In this document: positions 23,991-32,248 of the stretch, one piece after another
How positions within the stretch are numbered: position 1 is the first letter of the stretch
Layout of the letters: the number at the start of each line of letters is the position of its first letter
Source: Bacteroidetes bacterium ADurb.Bin008
GTDB lineage: Bacteria; Bacteroidota; Bacteroidia; Bacteroidales; Tenuifilaceae
DNA length: 44,519 nt
Reading direction: 5' to 3'
Assembly: GCA_002071445.1 (NCBI GenBank)
Contig: MWFE01000009.1
Span: forward strand, 1-44,519
Made by a program: the position numbers and the translations under genes
The notes under the pieces: model-generated
What the model was told of the DNA's origin: nothing
Seen by the model: the letters and a program-made list of their open reading frames with translations, nothing else
Databases searched by the model: none

Positions 23991-23996
23991 TCCTCC
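23991..23996 (-). promoter_or_regulatory. Strong Shine-Dalgarno for hydC (GGAGGA)
   Basis: GGAGGA lies 8 nt before the hydC ATG. Bacteroidota genes rarely use a Shine-Dalgarno, so a full one is unusual here. Confidence 0.6.
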
Positions 23997-24002
23997 AATT
24001 TT

Positions 24003-25778
24003 TTAAATATAAATATCCTTGGGCCCTTTGGCAAAGTAATGCGTATGCAACAGTTGATGCGACTTTTCGCTCATGGGTTTACCCAAAAACTCATTGTACA
24101 ACTTGGTGATGTACGGGTTTTCGTGCGATTTACGAATTGGTTTACCTGCATCCTCGCGATAGATGGCTTCAAAACGAGCTTTGATTATGCTGCTGTCGCC
24201 ATGATGCAGTGGCTGTCCTCCTCCACCAATACATCCTCCCGGGCATGCCATCACTTCAATGGCATGGTAGTTAGCCTTTCCGCTACGCACCTCTTCCAGC
24301 AGTTCGCGTGCATTACCCAGTCCGTGAGCAATTCCAATATTAATCGGCAACCCGTTGAAGTCAACAGTAGCCGACCGTGCACCCTTCAACCCACGCAGCT
24401 CTTTAAAATCAATCCTATCCAGTTTTTTACCAGTATGCAATTCGTATGCAGTACGGGTAGCAGCCTCAATTACTCCTCCTGTGGCACCAAAAATAACACC
24501 GGCCCCAGTAGATTCGCCCAACGGGCGATCGAAATCTTGCTCCTCTAGGTTGGCAAAGTCGATGTTAAATTCCTTAATGAGATGTGCCAATTCACGCGTT
24601 GAAATGGAGAAGTCAACATCGGGGTTACCATTCACCTTAAACTCCTCGCGCTGAGCCTCGTACTTTTTGGCCAAACAGGGCATCACTGAAACCACAATCA
24701 AATCTTCGCGCTTTATTTTCAGCATATCGGCAAAGTAGGTCTTAGCAATGGCACCAAACATCTGCTGCGGTGATTTTGCAGTGGAAGGGATATCGAGCAT
24801 ATCGGGAAAATAGTGCTCAAAGAAATTGACCCATGCAGGGCAGCAGCTGGTTAGAATTGGGAGTTTCACGGTTTTGTCGCCATTCAAATAGCGAGTCAAT
24901 CGATCGAGCAACTCAGTACCCTCTTCCATAATGGTAAGGTCGGCTGCAAAATCGGTATCGAATACATGGTCAAAACCAATCTCCTTCAACGCGGTCACCA
25001 TTTTGCCTGTTACAATGGTTCCGGGTTTCATACCGAACTCCTCGCCCAATGCAACGCGAATTGCGGGAGCCGTTTGAACGATAACCGTTTTTGTTGGATC
25101 GGACAATGCACGGATTAACCGTGGAGTGTGGTCCACCTCGGTGAGTGCGCCCGTGGGGCATACTGCCACGCACTGTCCGCAGAATGTGCAGGGCGACTTG
25201 TCGAGGTTCTGCTCAAAAGCAGGGGCTACTGCTGCATTGAATCCTCTGCCGAAGGCGTTGAGAGCATATACGGTTTGAACATCGTTACACATCATTTCGC
25301 ACCTGCGACACATGATACACTTGTCGAGCTCGCGAATAATAGATGGAGATGTATCCACGCGGTAGGTACTCATCTCGGCATACTCCTGACCTGGAATTTC
25401 CCTAACTCCCAGTTTAACGGCCATTTTCTGCAAGTCGCAGCGTCCGCTCTTGGGACAGATTAGGCAATCCTTTGGGTGATCGCTTAGGATGAGCTCCATT
25501 ATGGTTCTGCGGGCATTGATAACGCGCATGGTATGGGTTTTTACCACCATCCCATCAACACAATCGGTTGCGCATGAGGGAGCAAGATTCCTGCGCCCTT
25601 CCACCTCAACAACGCAAATACGACACCCTGCAGGTTTATTCTCGATATTCAGATCCTTAAGTTCCATGTAGCAAAGTGCAGGTATATCAATACCCAGCTG
25701 TTTTGCCGCTTTAAAGATTGTTGTTCCCTTGGGAACCTCAACCACTTTATTATCTATGGTTAGTTTTACTGTTTCCAT
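24003..25778 (-). CDS. hydA: NADH-linked [FeFe]-hydrogenase catalytic subunit
   Basis: A 591-aa group A [FeFe]-hydrogenase. Domain order: 2Fe-2S ferredoxin (Cys36, 52, 55, 69), His-Cys3 4Fe-4S site (His101, Cys105, 108, 114), two 4Fe-4S sites (Cys154-164 and Cys197-207) and the H-cluster domain. The three H-cluster signatures are intact: TSCCPAW (Cys312 proton relay, Cys313 ligand), MPCLAKKYE (Cys368) and MACPGGCIGGG (Cys512, Cys516). The C-terminus carries the small-subunit-like extension. It interconverts H+ and H2; with HydB and HydC it probably couples to NADH and ferredoxin by electron bifurcation. The maturation genes hydE, hydF and hydG are not in this window. Confidence 0.96.
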   Translation of the reverse strand: METVKLTIDNKVVEVPKGTTIFKAAKQLGIDIPALCYMELKDLNIENKPAGCRICVVEVEGRRNLAPSCATDCVDGMVVKTHTMRVINARRTIMELILSDHPKDCLICPKSGRCDLQKMAVKLGVREIPGQEYAEMSTYRVDTSPSIIRELDKCIMCRRCEMMCNDVQTVYALNAFGRGFNAAVAPAFEQNLDKSPCTFCGQCVAVCPTGALTEVDHTPRLIRALSDPTKTVIVQTAPAIRVALGEEFGMKPGTIVTGKMVTALKEIGFDHVFDTDFAADLTIMEEGTELLDRLTRYLNGDKTVKLPILTSCCPAWVNFFEHYFPDMLDIPSTAKSPQQMFGAIAKTYFADMLKIKREDLIVVSVMPCLAKKYEAQREEFKVNGNPDVDFSISTRELAHLIKEFNIDFANLEEQDFDRPLGESTGAGVIFGATGGVIEAATRTAYELHTGKKLDRIDFKELRGLKGARSATVDFNGLPINIGIAHGLGNARELLEEVRSGKANYHAIEVMACPGGCIGGGGQPLHHGDSSIIKARFEAIYREDAGKPIRKSHENPYITKLYNEFLGKPMSEKSHQLLHTHYFAKGPKDIYI

Positions 25779-25793
25779 CTTATCCTACCCTTT

Positions 25794-27584
25794 CTATTGA
25801 ATACTAATGGCATTGAATTTACATTTTTCCATACATGCACCACACTTGATACATATAGTGGTATCGATGAAATGAGGCATTTTCCGCTCGCCGCTAATGG
25901 CATTCACGGGACAAACCCTGGCACAGAGAGTACAGCCGGTACAGGCTTCGGGGTCGATAACATAATTCATCAATGCCTTGCATTGACCGGCCTTGCATTT
26001 ATGGTTCTGAACATGATCCAGATATTCATCGTAGAAGTTGTCCAAAGTGGAAAGAACGGGATTTGGTGATGTTTGTCCAAGTCCGCAGAGAGATGTATCC
26101 TTGATAACTTGACTCAGGTTACGCAACCTGTCCAACTCTTCCATAGTGCCTTTCCCTTCGCATATTCTATTAAGCACTTCGTACAAGCGCTTATTCCCGA
26201 TACGGCAGGGTGAGCATTTACCGCAACTCTCCTCAACGGTGAAATCGAGGAAGAACTTGGCCACCGACACCATACAATCGTCTTCATCCATCACGATCAT
26301 CCCGCCCGATCCCATCATGGAACCTGCTGCAATAAGGTTATCGTAATCAATGGGTGTATCAAGATGTTTCTCTGTTAAGCAACCGCCCGAAGGGCCTCCT
26401 GTTTGAACGGCTTTGAATTTTTTACCATTCTTAATGCCACCGCCTATCTCGTAGATCACTTCACGTAAGGTAATCCCCATGGGCACCTCAATCAACCCCA
26501 CGTTGTTAATCTTCCCTGCAAGTGCAAATACCTTGGTTCCTTTGGATTTTTCAGTACCTATGGATGTAAACCACTCTACTCCCTTGAGGAATATAACAGG
26601 AACATTGGCAAATGTCTCTACGTTATTAACAATGGTGGGCTTTGCAAGGTATCCGCTTTGTGCCGGGAATGGAGGTTTAAACGTTGGTTCGCCCCTGTCG
26701 CCTTCCATGGAATGGATAAGAGCTGTTTCCTCGCCGCAAACGAATGCTCCCGCACCGTAGCGAAGCTCGAGGTCGAAATCAAAACCACTACCCAGGATAT
26801 CCTTTCCAAGCAATCCGTACTCTCTGGCCTGACCGATGGCAATCTTCAAGCGTTGAATGGCCAAGGGATACTCTGCACGAATGTAAATCAATCCCTTGCT
26901 TGCTCCAATGCAAAAACCATTGATTGTCATGGCCTCTATTACCGAATGGGGATCGCCTTCGAGGATGGAACGGTCCATGAATGCACCGGGGTCACCCTCG
27001 TCGGCGTTGCACACTACGTACTTTTGATCGGCTTTGTTCTGTAATGCCAATTCCCACTTAACACCCGTTGGGAATCCTCCTCCTCCACGACCACGCAATC
27101 CCGATTTTTTAATCAAATCAATGGCTGCCTGGGGGCCCATTTCAAAGGCCATGCCCAATGCCTGATACCCATCGCGGGCAATGTACTCGTCAATATTCTC
27201 GGGATTAATCACACCGCAATTCCTAAGGGCAATGCGAATCTGTTTCTTGTAGAAACCCATGTGCTTGGAGTCGCTAATGTGCTCTTTGGTTTTAGGATCG
27301 GTATATAGAATCCTGTTCACCTTTCTCCCCTTGATGATGTGCTCGGCAACAATTTCTGCTGCATCGCTACTCTTCACCTGGGTATAGAAAGTGTTGTCGG
27401 GAAGAACCTTCACGATTGGCCCCCTTTCGCAAAAGCCAAAACAGCCGGTCATGATCACCTGTACTTCTTGTTCGAGACCTTTTTCTGCTATGGCTGCTTT
27501 TAAACTTTCAAACACAGCATCGCTCTCCGAAGCACGGCATCCTGTTCCTCCGCAGACCAATAGATGCGATTTATATTTTGCCAT
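25794..27584 (-). CDS. hydB: [FeFe]-hydrogenase flavoprotein subunit HydB (NuoF-like)
   Basis: A 596-aa NADH-binding subunit. It starts with a thioredoxin-like 2Fe-2S domain (Cys11, Cys16, Cys48, Cys52), followed by the NuoF core with the FMN/NADH glycine-rich loop GLRGRGGGGFPTG (162-174), NADEGDPGAFMDR, the 4Fe-4S motif ESCGKCSPCRIG, and a C-terminal bacterial ferredoxin domain with two 4Fe-4S motifs (CTGCTLCARVC and CIKCGACMEKC). This architecture is the standard HydB of trimeric bifurcating hydrogenases. It lies 15 bp before hydA and 21 bp after the small ferredoxin-like gene, with a full AGGAGG site before its ATG. Confidence 0.95.
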   Translation of the reverse strand: MAKYKSHLLVCGGTGCRASESDAVFESLKAAIAEKGLEQEVQVIMTGCFGFCERGPIVKVLPDNTFYTQVKSSDAAEIVAEHIIKGRKVNRILYTDPKTKEHISDSKHMGFYKKQIRIALRNCGVINPENIDEYIARDGYQALGMAFEMGPQAAIDLIKKSGLRGRGGGGFPTGVKWELALQNKADQKYVVCNADEGDPGAFMDRSILEGDPHSVIEAMTINGFCIGASKGLIYIRAEYPLAIQRLKIAIGQAREYGLLGKDILGSGFDFDLELRYGAGAFVCGEETALIHSMEGDRGEPTFKPPFPAQSGYLAKPTIVNNVETFANVPVIFLKGVEWFTSIGTEKSKGTKVFALAGKINNVGLIEVPMGITLREVIYEIGGGIKNGKKFKAVQTGGPSGGCLTEKHLDTPIDYDNLIAAGSMMGSGGMIVMDEDDCMVSVAKFFLDFTVEESCGKCSPCRIGNKRLYEVLNRICEGKGTMEELDRLRNLSQVIKDTSLCGLGQTSPNPVLSTLDNFYDEYLDHVQNHKCKAGQCKALMNYVIDPEACTGCTLCARVCPVNAISGERKMPHFIDTTICIKCGACMEKCKFNAISIQ

Positions 27585-27591
27585 TACTTAT

Positions 27592-27597
27592 CCTCCT
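27592..27597 (-). promoter_or_regulatory. Strong Shine-Dalgarno for hydB (AGGAGG)
   Basis: A perfect AGGAGG sits 7 nt before the hydB ATG, unlike the weak or absent sites of most genes in this window. Confidence 0.65.
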
Positions 27598-27605
27598 ACT
27601 GGAAT

Positions 27606-28004
27606 TTATTGATTATCGATAGTATTGTAATTCATGGGAATAATCCCGTCAACCAGTTCGCCGTTTTTGATGTACTTCTCAATGATTTCATCGGCTTTTT
27701 TGTTATCTACATAACCAAAAACCACGGGATCCTGATTGGGCAGTTTCACCTCAATGGTGGGCTCGGCATAGCAATACCCCATGCAGCCAGTTTGGGTAAC
27801 CACCGCATCGATGCTACGCTTATCCAGCTCTTCGATTAGGAATTCCATTACGGTTTTGGCACCCGAAGCGATTCCACAGGTAGCCATGGCCACCTTTATT
27901 TGGACTCTGCTATCGGGGTCCTCTCCCTTTTCTCTAAGCTCGATCTTCGACTGAAACTGATCTTTCATCTTTTTAAGATCTGCCAAAGACTTAACTTTTG
28001 TCAT
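27606..28004 (-). CDS. Thioredoxin-like (2Fe-2S) ferredoxin-domain protein of the hyd operon
   Basis: A 132-aa protein with a helical N-terminus and a thioredoxin-like ferredoxin domain resembling the N-terminal domain of HydB. Cysteines are Cys43 (MATCGIASGA), Cys74 and Cys78 (TGCMGYC). Compared with HydB (CGGTGC), the second cysteine of the first pair is missing, so only three of four expected ligands are present; this appears usual for these operon proteins. It probably assists electron transfer or assembly of the hydrogenase. It is the first gene of the structural half of the locus and directly follows the Rex-like operator and a -7 box. Confidence 0.85.
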   Translation of the reverse strand: MTKVKSLADLKKMKDQFQSKIELREKGEDPDSRVQIKVAMATCGIASGAKTVMEFLIEELDKRSIDAVVTQTGCMGYCYAEPTIEVKLPNQDPVVFGYVDNKKADEIIEKYIKNGELVDGIIPMNYNTIDNQ

Positions 28005-28036
28005 AATTACTGTAGTTTTTATGATTAGTATTGTGC

Positions 28037-28052
28037 TGTTAATTGATTAACA
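28037..28052. promoter_or_regulatory. Perfect Rex-like operator TGTTAATTGATTAACA
   Basis: A 16-bp perfect palindrome, TGTTAA-N4-TTAACA, which fits the core of the binding consensus TTGTTAANNNNTTAACAA of the NADH-responsive repressor Rex. It sits between a -7 box (28067-28074) and the ATG at 28004, roughly at +8 to +25 of the predicted transcript, where a bound repressor would block transcription of the NADH-linked hydrogenase genes. Confidence 0.65.
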
Positions 28053-28066
28053 TTAAAATCGGTCTG

Positions 28067-28074
28067 CAAAATTA
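28067..28074 (-). promoter_or_regulatory. Candidate -7 box (TAATTTTG) for the structural hyd genes
   Basis: The leftward strand reads TAATTTTG, an exact TAnnTTTG match in the 128-bp gap between the GHKL gene and the ferredoxin-like gene. No TTTG occurs at 19 bp, so the -33 part is weak. It would give the structural genes a promoter separate from that of the sensing genes. Confidence 0.45.
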
Positions 28075-28132
28075 CCCTAATTATCAAACATTTTAGGTAA
28101 AACAATTATGTTATATAACCTACGTTCACTAT

Positions 28133-28669
28133 TTATAATTCGTCTAAATTTGAAGCAATCATTTCACGTATCGATTTAATCACCTCAGGTGTATTAAGCG
28201 GTATTCCCTCCAGCAATTCCTTCACCTCACGTGTATCGAAGATATAGCTGTTTCCATTCCTGATGTGGGAATAAACGAAATCAATACTCGGGTTTGCCGA
28301 GAATAGCAGAACGATTACTCCTGTGATATCACCTAAGGGTTGCCTGTCGATATGGCTAAGCTGCATTGTAGCCAAAACCCTGGTTCCTTCATTCACAGCA
28401 GATTCAATGGTCAGCATCCCGTTTGCAGCCCGACAGGCATCGTGAAGCAATGGAAGTCCCATGCCAACCCTGCGTGTAGTTCGGGAGGTCGTATAAGGGT
28501 TCATCACCCTTTCAACCATTTCTGATGGCATTCCCTTGCCATTATCCTCAACGGTCATGTGCAATAGATCGCCTTGCATGTCTTCAGTAATGCCAATCCG
28601 GATAAGAGTGGCACCCGCCACAATTGAGTTTTGGGCAATATCGAGTATGTGCAGCGCCAACTCTTTCAT
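28133..28669 (-). CDS. GHKL ATP-binding protein (histidine-kinase/anti-sigma type), hyd locus
   Basis: A 178-aa protein with a GHKL ATPase domain and no dimerisation or histidine-phosphotransfer part. The N-box is LALHILDIAQNSIVAGAT, G1 is VEDNGKGMP and G2 is GMGLPLLHDA. The C-terminal 60 residues (FVYSHIRNGNSYIFDTREVKELLEG) are specific to this family. Such proteins recur beside HydS-like and DRTGG genes in hydrogenase loci of anaerobes and are thought to relay a redox signal, as serine kinases or switch proteins. Its start overlaps the PHP gene stop by 4 bp, so translation is coupled. Confidence 0.82.
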   Translation of the reverse strand: MKELALHILDIAQNSIVAGATLIRIGITEDMQGDLLHMTVEDNGKGMPSEMVERVMNPYTTSRTTRRVGMGLPLLHDACRAANGMLTIESAVNEGTRVLATMQLSHIDRQPLGDITGVIVLLFSANPSIDFVYSHIRNGNSYIFDTREVKELLEGIPLNTPEVIKSIREMIASNLDEL

Positions 28670-29403
28670 AACACTACCTTTCGTCCCCCCTCCTGTTTAA
28701 AGGCCTTTGCCATCTCATCGAGGGTTGGCTCGTGAATCAGATAATTTGTAAAAACAGTTCCCAATTGCTGGGGATAGTGGGCATCGGAGTTTTTTATCAG
28801 GGCCGGATTTTGTAAATACTTATTTTTCTGCATAAAATCGGCGGGATCGGTAATTCTAAATATCTCCAGCGCATCGAACTTAAGGGTTGGCGGAATAAAC
28901 CCAAGCTGGCTTATCAGGCTGAACATGGGCCTATCCACATGGGCGGGAATAAACAGCCCGCCCAACCGATGAACTGTTGCCTCCACCTCGTTGATGCCTG
29001 CATTAAGGGCAGAAATCAGCAATTTATCTACCTGTTGTATTATCTCATCCTCTTCGTTCACTTCCACCTGGTATCCAAACCTATCGGGATCGTTGTAAAC
29101 ATCCGGGAGGTTGATTTCAATAAATTGCTGAAAGGCTAATCGTTGTACCTCTGTTTCGAAAAGACATAAACAGTGAGCCTCCTCACGAGTTGTCACCTCC
29201 GAGCCAAACAATACTTTAATGCCATGCGGTTCGGCCAATTTTCTGACGACAGGTCCGTGCAGCGTGCTGTTATGGTCGGTAACGGCAATAATGTCCAATC
29301 CCTTCGATTTGGCCAACGCCACAATGTTGCGAGGGCTCATTTCCAAATCGGCGCAGGGCGAAAGCACGGAATGTATATGCAGATCGGCGCGGTATGTTCT
29401 CAT
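28666..29403 (-). CDS. PHP-domain phosphoesterase-like protein, hyd locus
   Basis: A 245-aa PHP protein. Metal-binding motifs are YRADLHIHSVLSPC (residues 4-17), TDHNST near 43-48, GSEVTT, and the C-terminal NSDAH motif. PHP proteins hydrolyse phosphoesters; the target here is unknown, perhaps a phosphorylated partner or nucleotide of the sensing module. The ATG at 29403 is chosen because the metal motif starts 4 residues later; the longer frame would use TTG. It overlaps the downstream GHKL gene by 4 bp and lies 71 bp after a DRTGG gene. Confidence 0.85.
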   Translation of the reverse strand: MRTYRADLHIHSVLSPCADLEMSPRNIVALAKSKGLDIIAVTDHNSTLHGPVVRKLAEPHGIKVLFGSEVTTREEAHCLCLFETEVQRLAFQQFIEINLPDVYNDPDRFGYQVEVNEEDEIIQQVDKLLISALNAGINEVEATVHRLGGLFIPAHVDRPMFSLISQLGFIPPTLKFDALEIFRITDPADFMQKNKYLQNPALIKNSDAHYPQQLGTVFTNYLIHEPTLDEMAKAFKQEGGRKVVL

Positions 29404-29474
29404 GGACTTATTACCTAACTGGTTATACCTTTTCCTGCCATTGTCAAGGTGTCTGACAACAAACAAGGTTTCGG

Positions 29475-29813
29475 CTATGCACTACGGATCAGTTGATACA
29501 GCCTGCCCGTTATTTCAAATGCTTCTAAATCTGTCCCCAGAATGGGCATCCCTTCAATGTTGCTTTGCCTTATGGTATCCTCATCGGGCTTGTTGCCTTT
29601 AACCAGAACAATGCCAGCCAGTTCCTTTAAAGAAGCAACGGCCATGATGTTGATATGCGACTGCAGGGTAATCCAAATGCTTCCGGCATCGGCATGACCC
29701 ATAACATCGCTGAGCAAATCGGAAGTATAACCGTTCTCAACCTGGCGGCTTAACCCCTCTTCGCCGCAAAAAACTTTTAGGTTAAGCGTTTTAACTACAT
29801 CATCTACTGTCAT
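29475..29813 (-). CDS. DRTGG-domain protein, hyd locus (second copy)
   Basis: A 112-aa stand-alone DRTGG-type protein (TSDLLSDVMGHADAGSIWIT, LAGIVLVKGNKPDEDTI, MPILGTDLEAFEITGRLYQL). DRTGG domains occur between CBS and other regulatory domains and are thought to bind a ligand or partner protein. In hydrogenase loci they accompany HydS-like and GHKL proteins. It is a paralogue of 31801-32145 and lies between the HydS-like and PHP genes. Confidence 0.8.
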   Translation of the reverse strand: MTVDDVVKTLNLKVFCGEEGLSRQVENGYTSDLLSDVMGHADAGSIWITLQSHINIMAVASLKELAGIVLVKGNKPDEDTIRQSNIEGMPILGTDLEAFEITGRLYQLIRSA

Positions 29814-29900
29814 TTTTCAGTATTTTTAAGGTATATTGAAAAAATCTTGAAATAGCTAAAAGCGTTCATTGGCCGATGCCAAGAACCAAATAATCATTCG

Positions 29901-31289
29901 TTACCGCCTGATTCTGTAGGTTTTAGCCTTGCTGCAATCTTTCTGAAATCTTTCCTTGCCCCATATCTTTTCCATGATACGGAATGAATGGGAAGGGTTT
30001 AGCATAGGGATTTGCTCCATGGTTTTTTGCAAGAAAATGCAATGCGATATGGCTGCTCTCCCGTGCACGATATCCTCTGCCAAAGTTTGACAAGTAGGCG
30101 CACCACACGAACCGCAATCGATGCCAGGCAAATAGCACATAATACGATTTATCCTTTCCATCTTCTTCATGGCCTTGGTCATATCGTCGTCCAGCTTATC
30201 GATACCCCTGGGTGCAATGGGCTCCACACTGATCCTTCCAACTAGGTAATCGCGATACTTATCGCAAATACTTATATTTGCCTTATCGTCATCGTAGTTT
30301 ACCTTTTCATCGTTGAAGAAAGATTTAAGCCGCTGAACTGTGAGAAAACGATTGCCGGTGGTCAAAACCCCGCCCGCACAGCTTTCGTCGCAGGCCCGAA
30401 TTTCCAAAAAATCAACATCGCCTATCTCCTGATTTTCAACTTTATCCAAAAATTCCATGGCATTATCCAAACTATCGATGGCCAAGCATTTAGCCTTTAC
30501 AAAGTTGGCCTCACCGTTGGTTAAACTCCACATCAGATTCTTAGGATTGCAGGCGGTTTCCCGATTCAATGCCTCGTACTCCTTATCACGATTTTTATAG
30601 ACCTTAAGTACCTTATTGTAAATGAAGTCCATGTTAATCACACCGCTTATTTCCGATTTATCTTCGCCCACAGGGCTTTTTACGGCTGCTATTTTGGCGG
30701 CACATGGAGTTACATAAAAAATTCCAATGTCCTGTTCGCCTACCCCTTGCTCCATCAACATTTTTTTGTAGTACATTGCCGATAAATCGAGAGGGGGTTT
30801 CAACAGCATGATATTGTCAACCAGTGCGGGGTATTTTACCTGGATCAACCGGACAATGGCCGGGCAGAAAGAGGAGATTACGGGCTTAGGCTTATCGGGG
30901 TCAGCCAAATACTTGTTAATGTATTCTCCCACAAAATCAGCCGAGTTCTCCACCTCAAAAACATCGGTAAAACCGAGCTGAATAAGAGCGGTATGGATAT
31001 CATCAGTAGTCACATCTTCAGTGAATTGACCAAGCAGCACGGCCGGTATCAAGGCAACGCGACGTTTATACTCGAAAATAATATTGAAGTCATCCTGTTC
31101 GACAATAATTGCGTTGACAGGGCAAACCCGGTAGCATTCACCGCAATCAATACATCTGTTGGGGTATAGGATAGCCTTTCCATTGCTTATCCGTAAAGCA
31201 TGGGTTGGGCAAACCCTCATGCAATTGGAGCAACCAATGCACACCTCGGGCAATATTTTCAGCGCATGATGTAACTCCCTCTTATCCAT
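29901..31289 (-). CDS. HydS-like sensory [FeFe]-hydrogenase homologue
   Basis: A 462-aa iron-sulfur protein. It begins with two 4Fe-4S motifs (Cys17-27, Cys46-56), followed by an H-cluster domain and an Fe-S domain with Cys392, 395, 400 and 417 (DCGSCGAPTC). The four expected H-cluster ligands are present as Cys142 (SSFCPAI), Cys196 (TPCAAK), Cys300 and Cys304 (RACDESCAGG). The proton-relay Cys of catalytic enzymes (first Cys of TSCCP) is Phe141, and the usual Met before the second motif is Thr195. These changes are typical of putative sensory hydrogenases (HydS type), which sense H2 rather than turn it over quickly. Unlike many relatives it has no PAS domain, so signal output probably goes through its GHKL and DRTGG neighbours. 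Confidence 0.85.
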   Translation of the reverse strand: MDKRELHHALKILPEVCIGCSNCMRVCPTHALRISNGKAILYPNRCIDCGECYRVCPVNAIIVEQDDFNIIFEYKRRVALIPAVLLGQFTEDVTTDDIHTALIQLGFTDVFEVENSADFVGEYINKYLADPDKPKPVISSFCPAIVRLIQVKYPALVDNIMLLKPPLDLSAMYYKKMLMEQGVGEQDIGIFYVTPCAAKIAAVKSPVGEDKSEISGVINMDFIYNKVLKVYKNRDKEYEALNRETACNPKNLMWSLTNGEANFVKAKCLAIDSLDNAMEFLDKVENQEIGDVDFLEIRACDESCAGGVLTTGNRFLTVQRLKSFFNDEKVNYDDDKANISICDKYRDYLVGRISVEPIAPRGIDKLDDDMTKAMKKMERINRIMCYLPGIDCGSCGAPTCQTLAEDIVHGRAAISHCIFLQKTMEQIPMLNPSHSFRIMEKIWGKERFQKDCSKAKTYRIRR

Positions 31290-31301
31290 GGCACTTTGGC
31301 A

Positions 31302-31712
31302 TTAGAGTTTAATGGTTATTTCCAGATTAGTACCCTCACCCACGTTGCTACTTATCTTAAAATCATCGGCATTGTGCTGAATGTTTGGCAGTCCCATACC
31401 AGCCCCAAATCCCATTTCCCTAACCTTGTCGGAAGCGGTAGAATAGCCTTTCTGCATAGCAAGCGATATATCGGGTATCCCGGGGCCCTTGTCCGCCAGC
31501 TTCATGACAATCTCATTGGTATTGATAAGGACATGAATAATCCCGCTATATGCATGCGCAACAACATTAACCTCAGCCTCATACAAACAAACAACCACCC
31601 TTTTAATCAACTTCGGGTCCACATTCAGCTGCTTCAAAACCCTTTTCACCTGACTTGAGGCAAATCCCGCGTGTGAAAAATCACCACCTTCAATACTATA
31701 TTCAAGCTGCAT
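31302..31712 (-). CDS. RsbW/RsbT-like ATP-binding protein, hyd locus
   Basis: A 136-aa GHKL ATPase of the anti-sigma-factor kinase type. The N-box is VVVCLYEAEVNVVAHAYSG, G1 is DKGPGIPD and G2 is GFGAGMGLPNIQ. RsbW/RsbT proteins are serine/threonine kinases in partner-switching systems. Located 12 bp before the HydS-like gene, it could transmit the redox state of that protein. No STAS-domain antagonist or PP2C phosphatase is present in the window. Confidence 0.85.
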   Translation of the reverse strand: MQLEYSIEGGDFSHAGFASSQVKRVLKQLNVDPKLIKRVVVCLYEAEVNVVAHAYSGIIHVLINTNEIVMKLADKGPGIPDISLAMQKGYSTASDKVREMGFGAGMGLPNIQHNADDFKISSNVGEGTNLEITIKL

Positions 31713-31800
31713 ATGGGTATTATTTTTTTTTCGTGGCTTTTATACCATTAAAATTCGTTTGGCAAGGTATGTAAATATACACAAAGCGCAAATTGCCAAG

Positions 31801-32145
31801 CTAATAAATTGGTTTTATCCCGTTTTGGTATAGCAAGCCCGAGGTTTTAAACATCGAGCTGCTGCATTCTATGATGACAATGTGATTCTCATTGGCAAGT
31901 TCCACCATTTCATTGGTAACTTTTTTGTTCCGAACAACAACCACGCATTGTACATCAGCCATTTCAGCAGTTCTAACTGTCTGAATATTAGACAACCCAG
32001 TAATAAGCACTAATTTTTCGGTAGGAATAGTAAGCACATCGCTCATCAAATCCGAGGCAAAGGCAAACTCTACCTCATGGTCAAGCATATCATCAGCTGA
32101 CAGCACTACCCCTTGAACAATATCGGCAACCTCTCTTATTTTCAT
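31801..32145 (-). CDS. DRTGG-domain protein, hyd locus (first copy)
   Basis: A 114-aa DRTGG-type protein (FAFASDLMSDVLTIPTEKLV, VQCVVVVRNKKVTNEMVELA), first gene of the hydrogenase locus. The ATG at 32145 (MKIREVADIVQGV) is preferred to an in-frame GTG 9 bp upstream. It is a paralogue of 29475-29813. Its leader carries a complete Bacteroidota-type promoter and a Rex-like palindrome, so it is the likely transcription start of the sensing half of the operon. Confidence 0.82.
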   Translation of the reverse strand: MKIREVADIVQGVVLSADDMLDHEVEFAFASDLMSDVLTIPTEKLVLITGLSNIQTVRTAEMADVQCVVVVRNKKVTNEMVELANENHIVIIECSSSMFKTSGLLYQNGIKPIY

Positions 32146-32214
32146 AACCCACACTAAATATATTTAATAATCTAGACTAAGTACAACAACACTTTAACCC
32201 TTAAAAACCTGCCA

Positions 32215-32245
32215 CAAAGTTATAATTTATTTGTTAATATACAAA
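32215..32245 (-). promoter_or_regulatory. Full Bacteroidota promoter for the hyd sensing operon (TTTG-N19-TAACTTTG)
   Basis: On the leftward strand TTTG (32245-32242) and TAACTTTG (32222-32215) are spaced by exactly 19 bp, matching both halves of the known Bacteroidota consensus. The predicted start is about 60 nt before the DRTGG ATG. This is the clearest promoter in the window. Confidence 0.7.
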
Positions 32246-32248
32246 CAC

